A DNA stretch of 64,000 nucleotides from an uncultured Pseudoteredinibacter sp. (GCF_947500695.1 NZ_CANMSS010000004.1:248001-312000); one strand, 5' to 3'; positions 1 through 9,707 are shown, counted from the stretch's first letter. Translations and numbers: made by a program. Notes: generated from the sequence alone by a model not told the origin.

Positions 1-432
1 GCCGTAGGCGACAATGCTGACATCGAGGTTGAGCTACACTTTGAGGTGGACGATCAGCGCCATCGCTTATTGCGTGGCCAGGTAAGTGCTAAATTGCAGC
101 TAACTTGCGAACGTTGCATGGAGCCCTGTGATCAACATATTGAAGGCAGCTTAGCTTTGGGGGTTGTCTGGGATGAAGACCAGGCGAAAAATCTACCTAA
201 AAGCATAGATGCTTGGATTGCCCCGGAAGGAGCATCCGATTTATACGAGGTGATCGAAGAAGAGATCTTGCTGTGTATACCCATGGCGGTCTATCACGAT
301 CATCAATGTGTCGACTTGGCTCATTACTCCGCAGGAGATAATGATGCTTCTGATGAAACAGCGGAAGCAGAAGCCGAGCGGCGAAATAACCCGTTTCAAG
401 TTCTGGAGCAACTTAAGGGCTCGCCGAAATAA
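1..432 (+). CDS. yceD: YceD/DUF177 family protein (5' end cut by window)
   Basis: The open frame enters from the left edge and shows 143 residues before the stop, so the N-terminus is missing. A CERC pair (LTCERCMEPC, encoded near base 110) and an acidic C-terminal half are typical of the DUF177/YceD family, which in bacteria sits directly upstream of rpmF. The family is linked to 23S rRNA accumulation and ribosome assembly. rpmF starts 40 bases downstream, consistent with cotranscription. The family call rests on the CxxC pattern and the yceD-rpmF-plsX order; the molecular function is only known from family work. Confidence 0.88.
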   Translation, partial: AVGDNADIEVELHFEVDDQRHRLLRGQVSAKLQLTCERCMEPCDQHIEGSLALGVVWDEDQAKNLPKSIDAWIAPEGASDLYEVIEEEILLCIPMAVYHDHQCVDLAHYSAGDNDASDETAEAEAERRNNPFQVLEQLKGSPK

Positions 433-471
433 CGAGGCGCCCCAGTTCCAGTAAATAGTTAAGGAGCTATC

Positions 472-654
472 ATGGCTGTTCAAAAAAGTAAAAAGACTCG
501 TTCACGTCGCGGTATGCGTCGCTCTCACGATGCCCTAAATGGTCCAACTCTATCTGTTGATCCAACCAGCGGCGAGAAGCACCACCGTCACCACATCACT
601 GCCGACGGTTTCTACCGTGGCCGTAAAGTGATCGATACTGGCTCCGAAGACTAA
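472..654 (+). CDS. rpmF: 50S ribosomal protein L32
   Basis: This is a 60-residue basic protein beginning [20 protein letters not shown], the hallmark start of bacterial L32, and of the usual length. It has no cysteines, so it is the zinc-free form. An AAGGAG ribosome site lies about 6 bases before the ATG. It lies between yceD and plsX, the conserved order that couples ribosome protein synthesis to the fatty-acid cluster in many Gammaproteobacteria. No anomaly is seen. Confidence 0.97.
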   Translation: MAVQKSKKTRSRRGMRRSHDALNGPTLSVDPTSGEKHHRHHITADGFYRGRKVIDTGSED

Positions 655-743
655 TATTCTTCGACGCGCTTAGCGCTAGTCGTTGATATTCTGACGCCAG
701 TCACTAGGATGTTTAACATCCTCATTATTAGGCGCTGAATAGA

Positions 744-1787
744 TTGACTGATTCAATTCGATTAGCGGTTGACGCTATGGGCGGGGACTTAGGTCCCCGC
801 GTTGCGTTAAACGCCGCTTACTCCTTGGCTAATCATCGTACTCTGGAATGCCAGCTGTATGGTCCGTTCGATATATTAGCCGAGCTAGCTCCCATCCCCC
901 TCGATATTTCCCAAAGCCCCTGTGTGCATGAGTTGTCCAATGGCTCAAGAATGTACTTTTGTCACACTGATGAAGTGGTGACCATGGAAGACCGTCCTGG
1001 GCAGGCCTTGCGACATAAGCAAAACTCCTCAATGTGGCTGGCTGTTGACGCAGTGCGCACGGCAAAGGCTGATGCGGCGATTAGCGCTGGTAATACCGGT
1101 GCTTTGATGGCGATGGGACGGCATTTATTAAAAACCTTTGCAGGTGTAGATCGACCTGCGATCGCCAAATCTATCCCTACTGCCAAAGCCGATTGCTTAA
1201 TGCTGGACCTGGGTGCCAGTGTAAAATGCGATAGTGAGCACCTGATTCACAACGCTCTGATGGGCTCAGTATTTATGGAGTCTGTAGCTGGGGTGGAGCG
1301 CCCGCGCGTGGCTCTGCTGAATATTGGCTCGGAAGATATCAAGGGAAATGAACAGATTCGATTGGCAGCTAGCAGCTTGCAGGCCAATGAAGCGCTTAAT
1401 TTTATCGGCTACATCGAAGGTGATCAGATTTATCGCGGTGAAGCCGATGTGGTAGTTTGCGACGGTTTTGTGGGTAATGTGGCGTTAAAAGTCAGCGAAG
1501 GCGTGGCTCAACTGATGGTCGCAGAAATGCGGGAAGCTTTTTCAAGCAGTTGGTATGGTCGCCTAGTTGGCCGATTTGCCCGTCCTTTATTACGCAAATG
1601 GCAGCGTCAGTTTGATCCTGATCGTTATAATGGCGCCAGTTTTTTGGGCTTACAGGGGCCGCTGATTAAAAGTCATGGCGGAGCTGATGAATTAGCCTTT
1701 CGCTCTGCTTTAGAGTTAGCCTGCGAGCAGGTTAACAGTGAAGTTGCGCCGCGCATATGTCGGCGATTTGAGCAAGAACCATTTTAA
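744..1787 (+). CDS. plsX: Phosphate acyltransferase PlsX
   Basis: The 347-residue protein starts with LAVDAMGGDLGPR, the N-terminal signature of PlsX, and carries the SAGNTGALMA and CDGFVGNVALK family motifs. PlsX makes acyl-phosphate from acyl-ACP, feeding PlsY in phosphatidic acid synthesis at the inner membrane. The start chosen is TTG at 744 because it gives the standard N-terminus; no strong ribosome site precedes it. It heads the plsX-fabD-fabG-acpP-fabF cluster, so acyl-ACP production and use are encoded together. Confidence 0.96.
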   Translation: MTDSIRLAVDAMGGDLGPRVALNAAYSLANHRTLECQLYGPFDILAELAPIPLDISQSPCVHELSNGSRMYFCHTDEVVTMEDRPGQALRHKQNSSMWLAVDAVRTAKADAAISAGNTGALMAMGRHLLKTFAGVDRPAIAKSIPTAKADCLMLDLGASVKCDSEHLIHNALMGSVFMESVAGVERPRVALLNIGSEDIKGNEQIRLAASSLQANEALNFIGYIEGDQIYRGEADVVVCDGFVGNVALKVSEGVAQLMVAEMREAFSSSWYGRLVGRFARPLLRKWQRQFDPDRYNGASFLGLQGPLIKSHGGADELAFRSALELACEQVNSEVAPRICRRFEQEPF

Positions 1788-1872
1788 TTAGCCTTGAGTA
1801 ATTGTGCTTCAGGGTTAACAGTTTTAGAAGTAACACAGAAAGAATATAAATAGTTAGCTAAAAGGTAGCGTT

Positions 1873-2805
1873 ATGGTGCAATCCAATTTGGCCTTCGTAT
1901 TTCCAGGGCAAGGTTCTCAAAAAATCGGTATGTTGGCAGATCTGGCCGCCGAATATCCTGTAGTACAAGAAACATTCGCTGAAGCCTCTGAGGTTTTGGG
2001 TTATGACTTGTGGGATTTGGTGCAAAATGGTGAGCAAGAAGCCATTAATATGACCGAGCGCACTCAGCCCTTATTGCTAACGGCAAGCGTTGCCTGCTGG
2101 CGTGTTTATTGTGCTAATCAAGAAGTTCGTCCGGCTCTAATGGCAGGTCATAGCTTGGGCGAATGGTCAGCTTTAGTTTGTGCGGAAGTCTTGGTATTGA
2201 AAGATGCTGTGCGTTTGGTGCAGCAGCGCGGCAAGTTTATGCAGGAAGCCGTCCCAGCGGGTGAAGGCGCTATGGCAGCTATTATCGGTTTGGATGATGA
2301 ATCTATAAAAGAAGCCTGTGCTAGCGCCTCTGCTAATGGCGTTGCGTCGGCGGTAAACTTTAACTCTCCGGGCCAAGTAGTTATCGCGGGCAGTAAAGCT
2401 GCAATCGACAAGGCTATAGAATTGTGTAAAGAGGCGGGCGCTAAGCGCGCTATGCCCTTACCAGTGAGTGCACCTTTCCATACCGAGTTGATGAAGCCAG
2501 CTGCCGATCGTTTGGCGGAACAAATCGAAGCTACATCGTTCCAAGCACCGGCTACCCCAGTTGTGCATAACGTTCACGCACAGTCTGAAACGGATCCTGC
2601 CAAAATCAAAGCTCTAATGATCGAGCAGATTTACAGCCCTGTTTTATGGGTTGATTGTGTGAAGGCTATGAAAGACGCGGGTATCGAGCAGGCGGTGGAG
2701 TGTGGTCCGGGTAAGGTTTTGGCGGGTCTAGTGAAGCGTATCGACAAGAGTATCGCTGCCAAAGGTTTGGAAACTCCGGCTGATGTAGAAGCGCTGAACG
2801 CGTAA
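1873..2805 (+). CDS. fabD: Malonyl-CoA:ACP transacylase FabD
   Basis: This 310-residue protein transfers malonyl from CoA to ACP. The sequence shows the N-terminal FPGQGSQ oxyanion motif (residues 10-16), the nucleophile Ser94 in GHSLGEW and His203 in APFHTELM, which form the catalytic pair. The usual GHSLGEY is GHSLGEW here, a mild variation. An AAGG site precedes the ATG. It lies between plsX and fabG in the standard order, and its product charges the ACP encoded two genes downstream. Confidence 0.97.
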   Translation: MVQSNLAFVFPGQGSQKIGMLADLAAEYPVVQETFAEASEVLGYDLWDLVQNGEQEAINMTERTQPLLLTASVACWRVYCANQEVRPALMAGHSLGEWSALVCAEVLVLKDAVRLVQQRGKFMQEAVPAGEGAMAAIIGLDDESIKEACASASANGVASAVNFNSPGQVVIAGSKAAIDKAIELCKEAGAKRAMPLPVSAPFHTELMKPAADRLAEQIEATSFQAPATPVVHNVHAQSETDPAKIKALMIEQIYSPVLWVDCVKAMKDAGIEQAVECGPGKVLAGLVKRIDKSIAAKGLETPADVEALNA

Positions 2806-2883
2806 AAGAATAGATAATCTTGTAGTCATAGCTTTTGGCTGCGAGGCCTAACAAAATAGGAAGCAACTTTTTAGGAAGCAACT

Positions 2884-3627
2884 ATGAGTATTGCAGGAAA
2901 AATCACCCTAGTAACAGGTGCAAGCCGTGGAATTGGTGCGGCTATTGCTGATGACTTAGGTACACAAGGTGCTGTTGTTATTGGAACCGCAACCAGCGAG
3001 GGTGGCGCCGAAAAGATTAGCGCGCGTTTGGCTGAAAAAGGGATTCAAGGTAAGGGCATGGTGCTGAATGTTACCGAAGCCGATTCCATTAGCGATTTGA
3101 TAAAAGCCATTAATGATGAGTTTGGTGCAATCGAAATCTTGGTCAATAACGCTGGTATTACCAAAGATAACTTGCTCATGCGCATGGGTGAAGATGAGTG
3201 GTTTGATGTGATCAATACCAACTTGAGCGCCATCTATCGCTTAAGCAAGGCCTGCCTGCGTGGCATGATGAAGGCTCGCTGGGGTCGTATTATCAATGTT
3301 AGCTCTGTAGTGGGTTCTATGGGGAATGCGGGTCAGTCTAACTATGCCGCATCTAAAGCAGGTGTTGCCGGATTTGCACGCTCTTTGGCTAAAGAAATTG
3401 GCTCACGCGGTATTACCGTAAACACCGTTGCCCCTGGTTTTATCGATACTGATATGACCAAGGTGCTGGATGAGAACCAAAAAGAGCTGATGCTGTCTCA
3501 GATTGCATTGGGTCGTTTGGGCAAGCCTGAAGAAATTGCCGGTGTGGTAAGTTTCTTAGCGGGTGATGCGGGTGCTTATATTACCGGTGAAACCTTGCAG
3601 GTAAATGGCGGCATGTATATGGCCTAA
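2884..3627 (+). CDS. fabG: 3-oxoacyl-ACP reductase FabG
   Basis: This 247-residue short-chain dehydrogenase reduces 3-oxoacyl-ACP with NADPH. Visible features are the TGASRGIG nucleotide loop (11-18), NNAG (88-91), and the catalytic Ser141, Tyr154 and Lys158 in the QSNYAASKAG context. The C-terminal GGMYMA ending is typical. Upstream, the element AGGAAGCAACT occurs twice in a row (2858-2868 and 2873-2883), so the Shine-Dalgarno is duplicated; the second copy is correctly spaced for the ATG. Confidence 0.97.
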   Translation: MSIAGKITLVTGASRGIGAAIADDLGTQGAVVIGTATSEGGAEKISARLAEKGIQGKGMVLNVTEADSISDLIKAINDEFGAIEILVNNAGITKDNLLMRMGEDEWFDVINTNLSAIYRLSKACLRGMMKARWGRIINVSSVVGSMGNAGQSNYAASKAGVAGFARSLAKEIGSRGITVNTVAPGFIDTDMTKVLDENQKELMLSQIALGRLGKPEEIAGVVSFLAGDAGAYITGETLQVNGGMYMA

Positions 3628-3769
3628 ATGCCCCGTGCAGCCGTCACATTTTGGCGTAAAATAACGCCCAAAGAATGCTTTAGACGGCTGCAATTGTTAG
3701 GGTTTTTAAGTCTAAGCTGTTGTTAATTAAGAGCATTTTTTAAAAATTCACAAAATTTAATAAGATCCG

Positions 3770-3798
3770 TTACAACTCGGCGTAAATCCATGTAAAAT
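3770..3798 (+). promoter_or_regulatory. Sigma-70-type promoter of acpP
   Basis: A TTACAA box (3770-3775), a 17-base spacer and TAAAAT (3793-3798) lie in the 318-base gap between fabG and acpP. This would start a leader of roughly 140 bases ahead of the acpP ATG. A separate strong acpP promoter is expected because ACP is needed in large amounts. The rest of the gap shows only a weak stem-loop around 3653-3675. Confidence 0.7.
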
Positions 3799-3945
3799 GC
3801 GCGCTCGTGTTGGCCGGAGCTTATATTTGAGCCGTGACCGAACAACCGTTATTTTGTTCGCTCTTGCATAGAAGCAGTTCAAAGTAATTTTAAAGTAATA
3901 GAGAGCGGCTAAACCGACGTAGACCACTAGGAGTTGAAAAACGTT

Positions 3946-4182
3946 ATGAGCAGCATTGAAGAACGCGTAAAAAAAATCGTTGCTGAGCAACTGGGCGTTA
4001 AAGAAGAAGAAGTAAAAACTGAGGCGTCTTTTGTTGAGGATCTGGGTGCAGATTCTTTGGATACCGTAGAGCTGGTTATGGCGCTGGAAGAAGAGTTCGA
4101 GACCGAAATTCCAGACGAAGAAGCGGAAAAGATTACTACTGTTGAGCTTGCCATCAAGTACATCAACGAAAACTTGGCTTAA
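3946..4182 (+). CDS. acpP: Acyl carrier protein
   Basis: This is a 78-residue acidic protein nearly colinear with E. coli ACP. Ser37 in GADSLD is the 4'-phosphopantetheine site. The ATG at 3946 is preferred to the in-frame TTG at 3934 because it gives the canonical [11 protein letters not shown] start and length, and an AGGAG lies upstream at 3929-3933. ACP carries acyl intermediates for all the Fab enzymes around it. It has its own promoter and is followed by a terminator, so it is probably expressed partly independently of its neighbours. Confidence 0.97.
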   Translation: MSSIEERVKKIVAEQLGVKEEEVKTEASFVEDLGADSLDTVELVMALEEEFETEIPDEEAEKITTVELAIKYINENLA

Positions 4183-4215
4183 TTTGAGTCATTCGTTGTT
4201 TGAGGCCTAGCCTAG

Positions 4216-4247
4216 AAAGCCGTTCTATGACTCATAGAGCGGCTTTT
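4216..4247 (+). terminator. Rho-independent terminator after acpP
   Basis: A hairpin with AAGCCG and CGGCTT outer arms plus an inner CTATGA/TCATAG stem is followed by TTTGTTGTTT. It sits 35 bases after the acpP stop and before fabF, and may act as a partial terminator that sets high acpP over fabF expression. Confidence 0.75.
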
Positions 4248-4360
4248 GTTGTTTATACACCATCACTTTTTGTCCCGATATAATAGCGGTACCAGAGTGA
4301 ACTGGTGAGAGTGTGTTTGACAATAACAAGCGATGATTGAGCATCGCCGACGGAGGCAAT

Positions 4361-5599
4361 ATGTCCCGCAGACGAGTTGTGGTAACGGGTTTGGGTATGG
4401 TTTCACCGGTAGGTAATACGGTGACAGATACCTGGCAGAATATTTTGGCCGGTAAGAGCGGTGTAGGCATGATCGAGAAATTCGATGCCTCGGCTTTTAC
4501 TACACGCTTTAGTGCGGCGGTTAAAGATCTTGAGGTGGGCGACTACATGCCTGTCAAAGACGCCCGCAAAATGGACCCCTTTATTCAATACGGTATGGTT
4601 GCTGGTATTCAGGCTATGGAAGATTCTGGCCTGCAGATAACTGATGAGAATGCACCTCGTATCGGTGCGGCCATCGGCTCGGGAATCGGTGGTATCGGTT
4701 CTATTGAAGATGGTGCCAAAACCATTGCTGAGCGCGGCCCTCGCCGAATTTCTCCATTCTTTGTTCCAGGTGCCATCATCAACATGATTTCAGGCAACCT
4801 ATCTATCAGGTATGGTTTCCGTGGCCCTAACCTTGCCGTCGTAACCGCTTGTACGACTGGTACCCATTGTATCGGTTTGGCAGCCCGCTCAATTCAGTAT
4901 GGCGAAGCTGATGCCATGATCGCCGGTGGCGCCGAAATGGCCACTAGCCCAGTTGGCTTGGGTGGTTTTGCCGCAGCACGTGCGCTTTCGACTCGCAATG
5001 ACGATCCACAAGCGGCTAGTCGCCCTTGGGATAAAGACCGCGATGGTTTTGTATTAGGTGAGGGAGCCGGTGTAATGGTGCTTGAAGAGTATGAGCATGC
5101 TAAAGCACGTGGCGCAAAAATTTACGCTGAGCTGGTAGGCTTTGGTATGAGTGGTGATGCTTATCATATGACTTCACCGCCAGAAGATGGTGCTGGTGCT
5201 GCTTTGTCTATGCAGAACGCCATCAACGATGCCGCTATTGAAACCTCTGTCATTAACTATATTAATGCTCATGGTACTTCGACACCGGCAGGCGATGTCG
5301 CCGAATGTATCGCCGTTAAAAGCGTGATGGGTAATGATGTAGATCAGGTCGCAGTGAGCTCGACTAAGTCTATGATTGGTCACTTGTTAGGTGCAGCTGG
5401 TTCGGTAGAGGCCATATTGTCAGTATTGGCGATTAGAGATCAGGTTGCCCCACCCACCATTAATCTGGACAACCCAGATGAAGGCTGTGACATTAATCTT
5501 GTACCTCATACTGCCCAGGAGCGAGAGATCGATGCGGTCTTAAGTAACTCCTTTGGTTTTGGTGGTACTAACGGCTCGCTCATATTCCGCCGAGTTTAA
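4361..5599 (+). CDS. fabF: 3-oxoacyl-ACP synthase II FabF
   Basis: This condensing enzyme of 412 residues elongates acyl-ACP with malonyl-ACP. The Cys-His-His triad is Cys164 (TACTTGTH), His304 ([11 protein letters not shown]) and His341 ([12 protein letters not shown]), and the C-terminal SFGFGGTN loop is intact. The ATG at 4361, preceded by GGAGG at 4352-4356, is chosen over an upstream in-frame start because it yields the usual [11 protein letters not shown]-terminus. pabC follows after 17 bases, so the two are probably cotranscribed. Confidence 0.97.
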   Translation: MSRRRVVVTGLGMVSPVGNTVTDTWQNILAGKSGVGMIEKFDASAFTTRFSAAVKDLEVGDYMPVKDARKMDPFIQYGMVAGIQAMEDSGLQITDENAPRIGAAIGSGIGGIGSIEDGAKTIAERGPRRISPFFVPGAIINMISGNLSIRYGFRGPNLAVVTACTTGTHCIGLAARSIQYGEADAMIAGGAEMATSPVGLGGFAAARALSTRNDDPQAASRPWDKDRDGFVLGEGAGVMVLEEYEHAKARGAKIYAELVGFGMSGDAYHMTSPPEDGAGAALSMQNAINDAAIETSVINYINAHGTSTPAGDVAECIAVKSVMGNDVDQVAVSSTKSMIGHLLGAAGSVEAILSVLAIRDQVAPPTINLDNPDEGCDINLVPHTAQEREIDAVLSNSFGFGGTNGSLIFRRV

Positions 5600-5616
5600 A
5601 TGGCATAAGCTGAGCT

Positions 5617-6498
5617 ATGATGACTCAGGCCGCGCTAATATGCCGTGTTAATGGTCGCGATCAACAACAGATCAGTTTGTTTGATCGCGGCTTTCAATTT
5701 GGCGATTCTATTTTCGAAACCGCCCGCTTCTATATTGATCGATGCCCATTCTGGTCTTTACACCTTAAGCGCTTTTCACAAGCCTGCGAACGTTTAGCTT
5801 TTCATTTTGATGTCGCCAAGCTACAGGCAGAATATCAATACATATGTCAGTTATTGCAGGCACAAGGCCAGCGCGAAGCGATTGTTAAGTTTCAGTTGTC
5901 TCGCGGTGAAAGTCTGCGTGGTTATGCTCATCCAGATGGAGAGGCGAATCTTGTGGCCTTGGCCTTTTCGGCGGTCCCCTTTGATCAAGCTGTCGCTGCA
6001 AAAAAACTAGAGCTCAGCCTGATCAACTTAGCAAAGCAGCCATTATTGGCAGGGCTTAAACATGGTAACCGCTTAGAGCAGGTGCTGGCTCGCCAGAAAC
6101 TTAGCTCGAGCTGTGATGACGCGATCTTATTAGATAGTGAGCAGCATGTGATTGAGGCCATTAGTAGCAACCTATTTTATAAACAAGATGGGCACTGGTT
6201 GACTCCCGATTTGAGTTTCAGTGGTGTTGCAGGCGTAGTGCGCGCCTATTTACTTGAGCGTGCAGCACTAAGGGTTTCCTCAACCCCGCTTACAGTCGAG
6301 CAATTGCTGCAATCTGAAGCCGTTTGCTTGGCAAATTCTGTACAGGGCATTCAAGCGGTAGAGTCCTTGATGATAGCCTCTGGGCCACTGCAAGGTCTGC
6401 ATAAGTGGCAGGGGGAGGGTGAAAACGTCACGGCCAGTGAATCACTATCGCAGATTTATCGAGAAGGGTTTACACTGCCAGCGCGTAGCTCAGAATAA
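5617..6498 (+). CDS. pabC: Aminodeoxychorismate lyase
   Basis: This 293-residue fold-type IV PLP enzyme converts 4-amino-4-deoxychorismate to 4-aminobenzoate for folate synthesis. The probable PLP lysine is Lys148 in GLKHGNRLEQV; the early DRGFQFGDSIFET motif and the AISSNLF motif are family features. It lies in the conserved fabF-pabC-mltG-tmk order, which supports PabC over the related branched-chain aminotransferases. Spacing to mltG is 14 bases, suggesting one operon. Confidence 0.93.
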   Translation: MMTQAALICRVNGRDQQQISLFDRGFQFGDSIFETARFYIDRCPFWSLHLKRFSQACERLAFHFDVAKLQAEYQYICQLLQAQGQREAIVKFQLSRGESLRGYAHPDGEANLVALAFSAVPFDQAVAAKKLELSLINLAKQPLLAGLKHGNRLEQVLARQKLSSSCDDAILLDSEQHVIEAISSNLFYKQDGHWLTPDLSFSGVAGVVRAYLLERAALRVSSTPLTVEQLLQSEAVCLANSVQGIQAVESLMIASGPLQGLHKWQGEGENVTASESLSQIYREGFTLPARSSE

Positions 6499-6512
6499 TT
6501 GGAACAAGAAGT

Positions 6513-7568
6513 ATGTTGGATGCATTAGGCCCCTGGCGGCGTTACCTGATTGGCTTTTTGGCAGCCGTGGCGCTTATGTCGGCGGCATTGTTGGGCGCCT
6601 ATCTTTGGGCGAGTCAACAACTGCAGCGCAATTTGCAGTTGGCCGATGGAGAGTTGCTTTATACCGTCCCTGCCGGTGCCAGTCTGGCAAGCGTAAGCCG
6701 TGAGCTTGAAAAGCAGGGGATTATTCCATCTGCACGCTTGCTGCGTCTGTATGCTCGCCTTACTAAGCAAGGAGGGATTCGTCGCGGTGAGTTTCAGCTG
6801 GATGAAAGCCTGAACTCCATCACTTTATTGGCAAAACTTCGTAGCGATGATGTTGTTCAATACCACATTACCTTGCTTGAAGGTTGGCGCTACCAGCAAG
6901 CACTGGACTATATTCACAGCAAAGCGAATATTAAAGCCGAGCTGAAAGGCTTAACTTGGGACGAACAGAAGCAAAAATTAGGCATCGAGCTAGAGCATCC
7001 TGAAGGTTATTTCTTTCCCGATACTTACCGTTATCAAAATGGTGAAAGCGATGTGGCTATTTTAAAGCGAGCCCACAAAAAGCTTCAGAGTATTTTACAG
7101 CGCGAATGGCAAAATAGAGCCGAGGCATTACCTTATAAAACACCCGCTGAAGCCTTGGTAATGGCATCTATTATCGAAAAAGAAACCGCGCAAGACAGTG
7201 AGCGTGAAACGATTTCAGGGGTTTTTGTTCGACGCCTGCAAAAAAATATGCGTTTGCAGACCGATCCCACCGTTATCTATGGAATGGGAGATAGATACAA
7301 GGGTAATATTCGCCGCAAAGATTTGCGTGAAGCGACACCGTACAATACCTATGTGATTAAAGGTTTACCGCCCACTCCAATCGCCCTAGTGGCAGAACGC
7401 TCTATTTACGCGGCGATGCACCCGGATAACAGCAACTATCTATATTTTGTTGCAAAGGGTGATGGTAGCCACAAGTTCTCCGCAACTTTGGATGAGCACA
7501 ATCGCGCCGTACGCGAATACCAAATTGAAAACAGAAAATCTAATTATCGCTCGGCCCCCAAAAGCTAA
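6513..7568 (+). CDS. mltG: Endolytic murein transglycosylase MltG
   Basis: This 351-residue protein has an N-terminal membrane segment (about 11-33) followed by a periplasmic LysM-like region and the YceG domain. The expected catalytic glutamate is Glu222 in ASIIEKET. The HPEGYFFPDTY and LPPTPI motifs are characteristic. MltG cuts nascent glycan strands and is thought to set their length. It sits between pabC and tmk as in most Gammaproteobacteria. Confidence 0.96.
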   Translation: MLDALGPWRRYLIGFLAAVALMSAALLGAYLWASQQLQRNLQLADGELLYTVPAGASLASVSRELEKQGIIPSARLLRLYARLTKQGGIRRGEFQLDESLNSITLLAKLRSDDVVQYHITLLEGWRYQQALDYIHSKANIKAELKGLTWDEQKQKLGIELEHPEGYFFPDTYRYQNGESDVAILKRAHKKLQSILQREWQNRAEALPYKTPAEALVMASIIEKETAQDSERETISGVFVRRLQKNMRLQTDPTVIYGMGDRYKGNIRRKDLREATPYNTYVIKGLPPTPIALVAERSIYAAMHPDNSNYLYFVAKGDGSHKFSATLDEHNRAVREYQIENRKSNYRSAPKS

Positions 7569-7588
7569 GCGTAACTAAGGATATCAAT

Positions 7589-8221
7589 ATGAGCAGCAAG
7601 AAGCCGGGCTTATTTATTACGGTTGAAGGCACAGAAGGCGTCGGTAAAACCAGCAACATGAATTTTATCCGCGAAAGCCTTGAGGCCCATGGGATAGAAG
7701 TAGTTTGTACTCGTGAACCAGGTGGCACGCCATTGGCTGAAGAGTTACGGGAGCTATTGCTGGCTAAACGCGAAGAGAAGGTTGATGAAACCGCCGAGCT
7801 GCTGATGATGTTTGCAGCTCGTTCGCAGCACTTACAAAGTCTTATTATACCAAGCTTAATGCGAGGCGCTTGGGTGTTGTGTGATCGCTTCACCGATGCC
7901 ACCTATGCTTATCAAGGCGGTGGTCGCGGCTTATCAATGCAAAAGATCGAGCAGCTCGAATCACTGGTTCAAGGGCAGCTACAGCCAGATGCAACTTTTG
8001 TGCTTGATGTTGATGTTGAGCTGGGGTTAGAACGCGCCAGTAAACGTAGTGAAGCGGATCGCTTTGAATCCGAAAAGGTTGAGTTTTTCGAACGAGTGCG
8101 TGCTTGCTACCTGAGCCGAGCAGAGCAAGATCCTAAACGCTTTTTTGTCATCAATGCCGGGCAAGAGCTAGGGGCCGTGCAACAAGATATTGCCAAGCAG
8201 TTAAAGCTGTTATTGCCATAG
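7589..8221 (+). CDS. tmk: Thymidylate kinase
   Basis: This 210-residue kinase phosphorylates dTMP to dTDP. The P-loop EGTEGVGKT (residues 13-21), the DRFTDATYAYQG substrate motif and a LID-type arginine-rich segment after LERASKR are visible. Length is normal. holB usually follows, but here three minus-strand genes intervene and the stop codon lies inside a strong hairpin. Confidence 0.96.
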   Translation: MSSKKPGLFITVEGTEGVGKTSNMNFIRESLEAHGIEVVCTREPGGTPLAEELRELLLAKREEKVDETAELLMMFAARSQHLQSLIIPSLMRGAWVLCDRFTDATYAYQGGGRGLSMQKIEQLESLVQGQLQPDATFVLDVDVELGLERASKRSEADRFESEKVEFFERVRACYLSRAEQDPKRFFVINAGQELGAVQQDIAKQLKLLLP

Positions 8222-8237
8222 GGCGATAACAGCTTTA
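8202..8237. terminator. Bidirectional hairpin between convergent genes
   Basis: A 16-base-pair stem with one mismatch and an ATAG loop overlaps the tmk stop codon and lies just before the stop of the convergent downstream gene. Arms read TAAAGCTGTTAT..., with TTTA/TAAA ends but no long T-run, so it may block transcription from both sides or shield the mRNA ends. Confidence 0.55.
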
Positions 8238-8244
8238 ACTCACG

Positions 8245-8802
8245 CTATTTAGCCAGCTCACTCAGTGGTAAGGCTTTGGCAAAGCTCTTGAGCGATTCAT
8301 CGCTGGCGGAGCTAGGTGTCAAAGTAATAAAGCGACCTTCACCCAGTGGAATCATTAGGGTTTCGCCAGAAATAAGCGTGCCCTTATAGGCTCCTAGGCG
8401 AACTCTACTACCCGCCTGCATCATCCCCATTTGTGCAAATGCAGCGCCGGCAAAATTATTTCCACCACCGGTAATATTAAGCTCTATGCTTTCAGAGCCT
8501 TTGCTGTATCTAGCTTCAGTAACGGTCATGCCTAGAGCTTTATTGCTGCTTAGGCTTTCACGTTTCCAGCCGTCAATATTGGCCGCTAATAGTTCTTTTT
8601 GGGCTTTTTGTTGCATTTGTTCTAGGCCTTCCACGCACCAGCGAGCTTCTTCCAGTGCGGCTTTTACATCACCGTCTTTCAGAAGATTATAAGCGGCTTT
8701 ACAAGACTCTTCGGTATCTTCAGACAATGCCATTGGGCTAGCCAGGTTGAGGCTTAAAAAAAGTGGGGCGCAAAGCAGTATCGAGGTTTTATTCTTAAGC
8801 AT
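8245..8802 (-). CDS. Exported protein of unknown function
   Basis: The 185-residue product has a signal-peptide-like start (residues 1-27, hydrophobic with Leu/Ala, possible cleavage after ALS). A short helical repeat-like segment with two cysteines (ESCKAAYNLLKDG...ARWCVEGL) follows. The C-terminal half is glycine- and serine-rich with GGGNNFAGAAFAQMGMMQAG. I do not recognise a family. The helical part could be half of a TPR or Sel1-like unit. It is one of three minus-strand genes interrupting the usual tmk-holB pair. Confidence 0.7.
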   Translation of the reverse strand: MLKNKTSILLCAPLFLSLNLASPMALSEDTEESCKAAYNLLKDGDVKAALEEARWCVEGLEQMQQKAQKELLAANIDGWKRESLSSNKALGMTVTEARYSKGSESIELNITGGGNNFAGAAFAQMGMMQAGSRVRLGAYKGTLISGETLMIPLGEGRFITLTPSSASDESLKSFAKALPLSELAK

Positions 8803-8942
8803 TACAAATCCTTATTGTTGGGCTCAATCAAGTAAAAATGGCTTAGTTGGGAAAAACTCGGGCAATTGTTGAGTGCTATTTTATGCCCTTAAGCCATAAT
8901 CGCGATTACACCCCCTTACCAAATTCCTCGCCATGAAATGAA

Positions 8943-9575
8943 TCAAAAATTGGCAGGACAATTTATGCTTAATGATGTTTTTGTGACGGGGTGCAGCAGC
9001 TGCAAATGTTCCGCATGGAGACACAGCCTTGGTGATTTTTGTTTTATCTCAGTAGGGGCGTAGAATTCATCTCCTAAGATGGGGTGACCAATAGCTTGCA
9101 TATGGACTCTTAATTGATGAGAGCGGCCAGTAAGGGGTTTTAATTCTAGACGGCTGCAGTCAGTGTCTTGGTCATATGACAGCACTTTAACTTGGGTTTG
9201 TGCGCTCTTGCCATTCTCATGGTCGACAATTTGCAGCGGACGGTTTGGCCAATCACAAATCAGCGGGAGATCTATAAGTTGCTCATCGTGTTCCAGTTTG
9301 CCATCTACCAGCGCACAATAGCTTTTATGCATGCTGCGCTTTTCAAACTGTAGGCCCAGTGAAACCTGAGCCTCATGACTTAACGGGATAAGAATAAGAC
9401 CAGATGTTGCCATATCCAGTCGGTGGACAATCCGAGCATTAGGGTAATGGGGTAGCAGGCGATTGATTAAGCAGTCCTGCTTATCAGGGCCTCGCCCAGG
9501 CACAGACAGCAAGCCGGATGGCTTGTTAACGGCCAACATATGTTCGTCTTGGTAGACAATCTCGATATCTAGCAT
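8943..9575 (-). CDS. rluA: RluA-family pseudouridine synthase
   Basis: This 210-residue protein carries the RluA-family catalytic motif HRLDMATSGL with Asp54, plus GRSHQLRVHM and the early VNKPSGLLSVPGR. There is no S4 domain, and the short length resembles RluA, which modifies 23S rRNA U746 and tRNA position 32. Substrate assignment is by family resemblance only; RluC/RluD-like enzymes are longer. It is transcribed opposite to the surrounding tmk and holB genes. Confidence 0.85.
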   Translation of the reverse strand: MLDIEIVYQDEHMLAVNKPSGLLSVPGRGPDKQDCLINRLLPHYPNARIVHRLDMATSGLILIPLSHEAQVSLGLQFEKRSMHKSYCALVDGKLEHDEQLIDLPLICDWPNRPLQIVDHENGKSAQTQVKVLSYDQDTDCSRLELKPLTGRSHQLRVHMQAIGHPILGDEFYAPTEIKQKSPRLCLHAEHLQLLHPVTKTSLSINCPANF

Positions 9576-9707
9576 GCGGCTTTCTGTGTTTAATTGACGA
9601 TTAGCCTTGTTGTAAATATTGTTTTATCGACAGGGCAAGAGGGGCGGCATAGTAAGGAGTTCGGGAGGGGAAGGCAAGCCAGCGGGCGCTGGCTGCCCGA
9701 GACTAAA

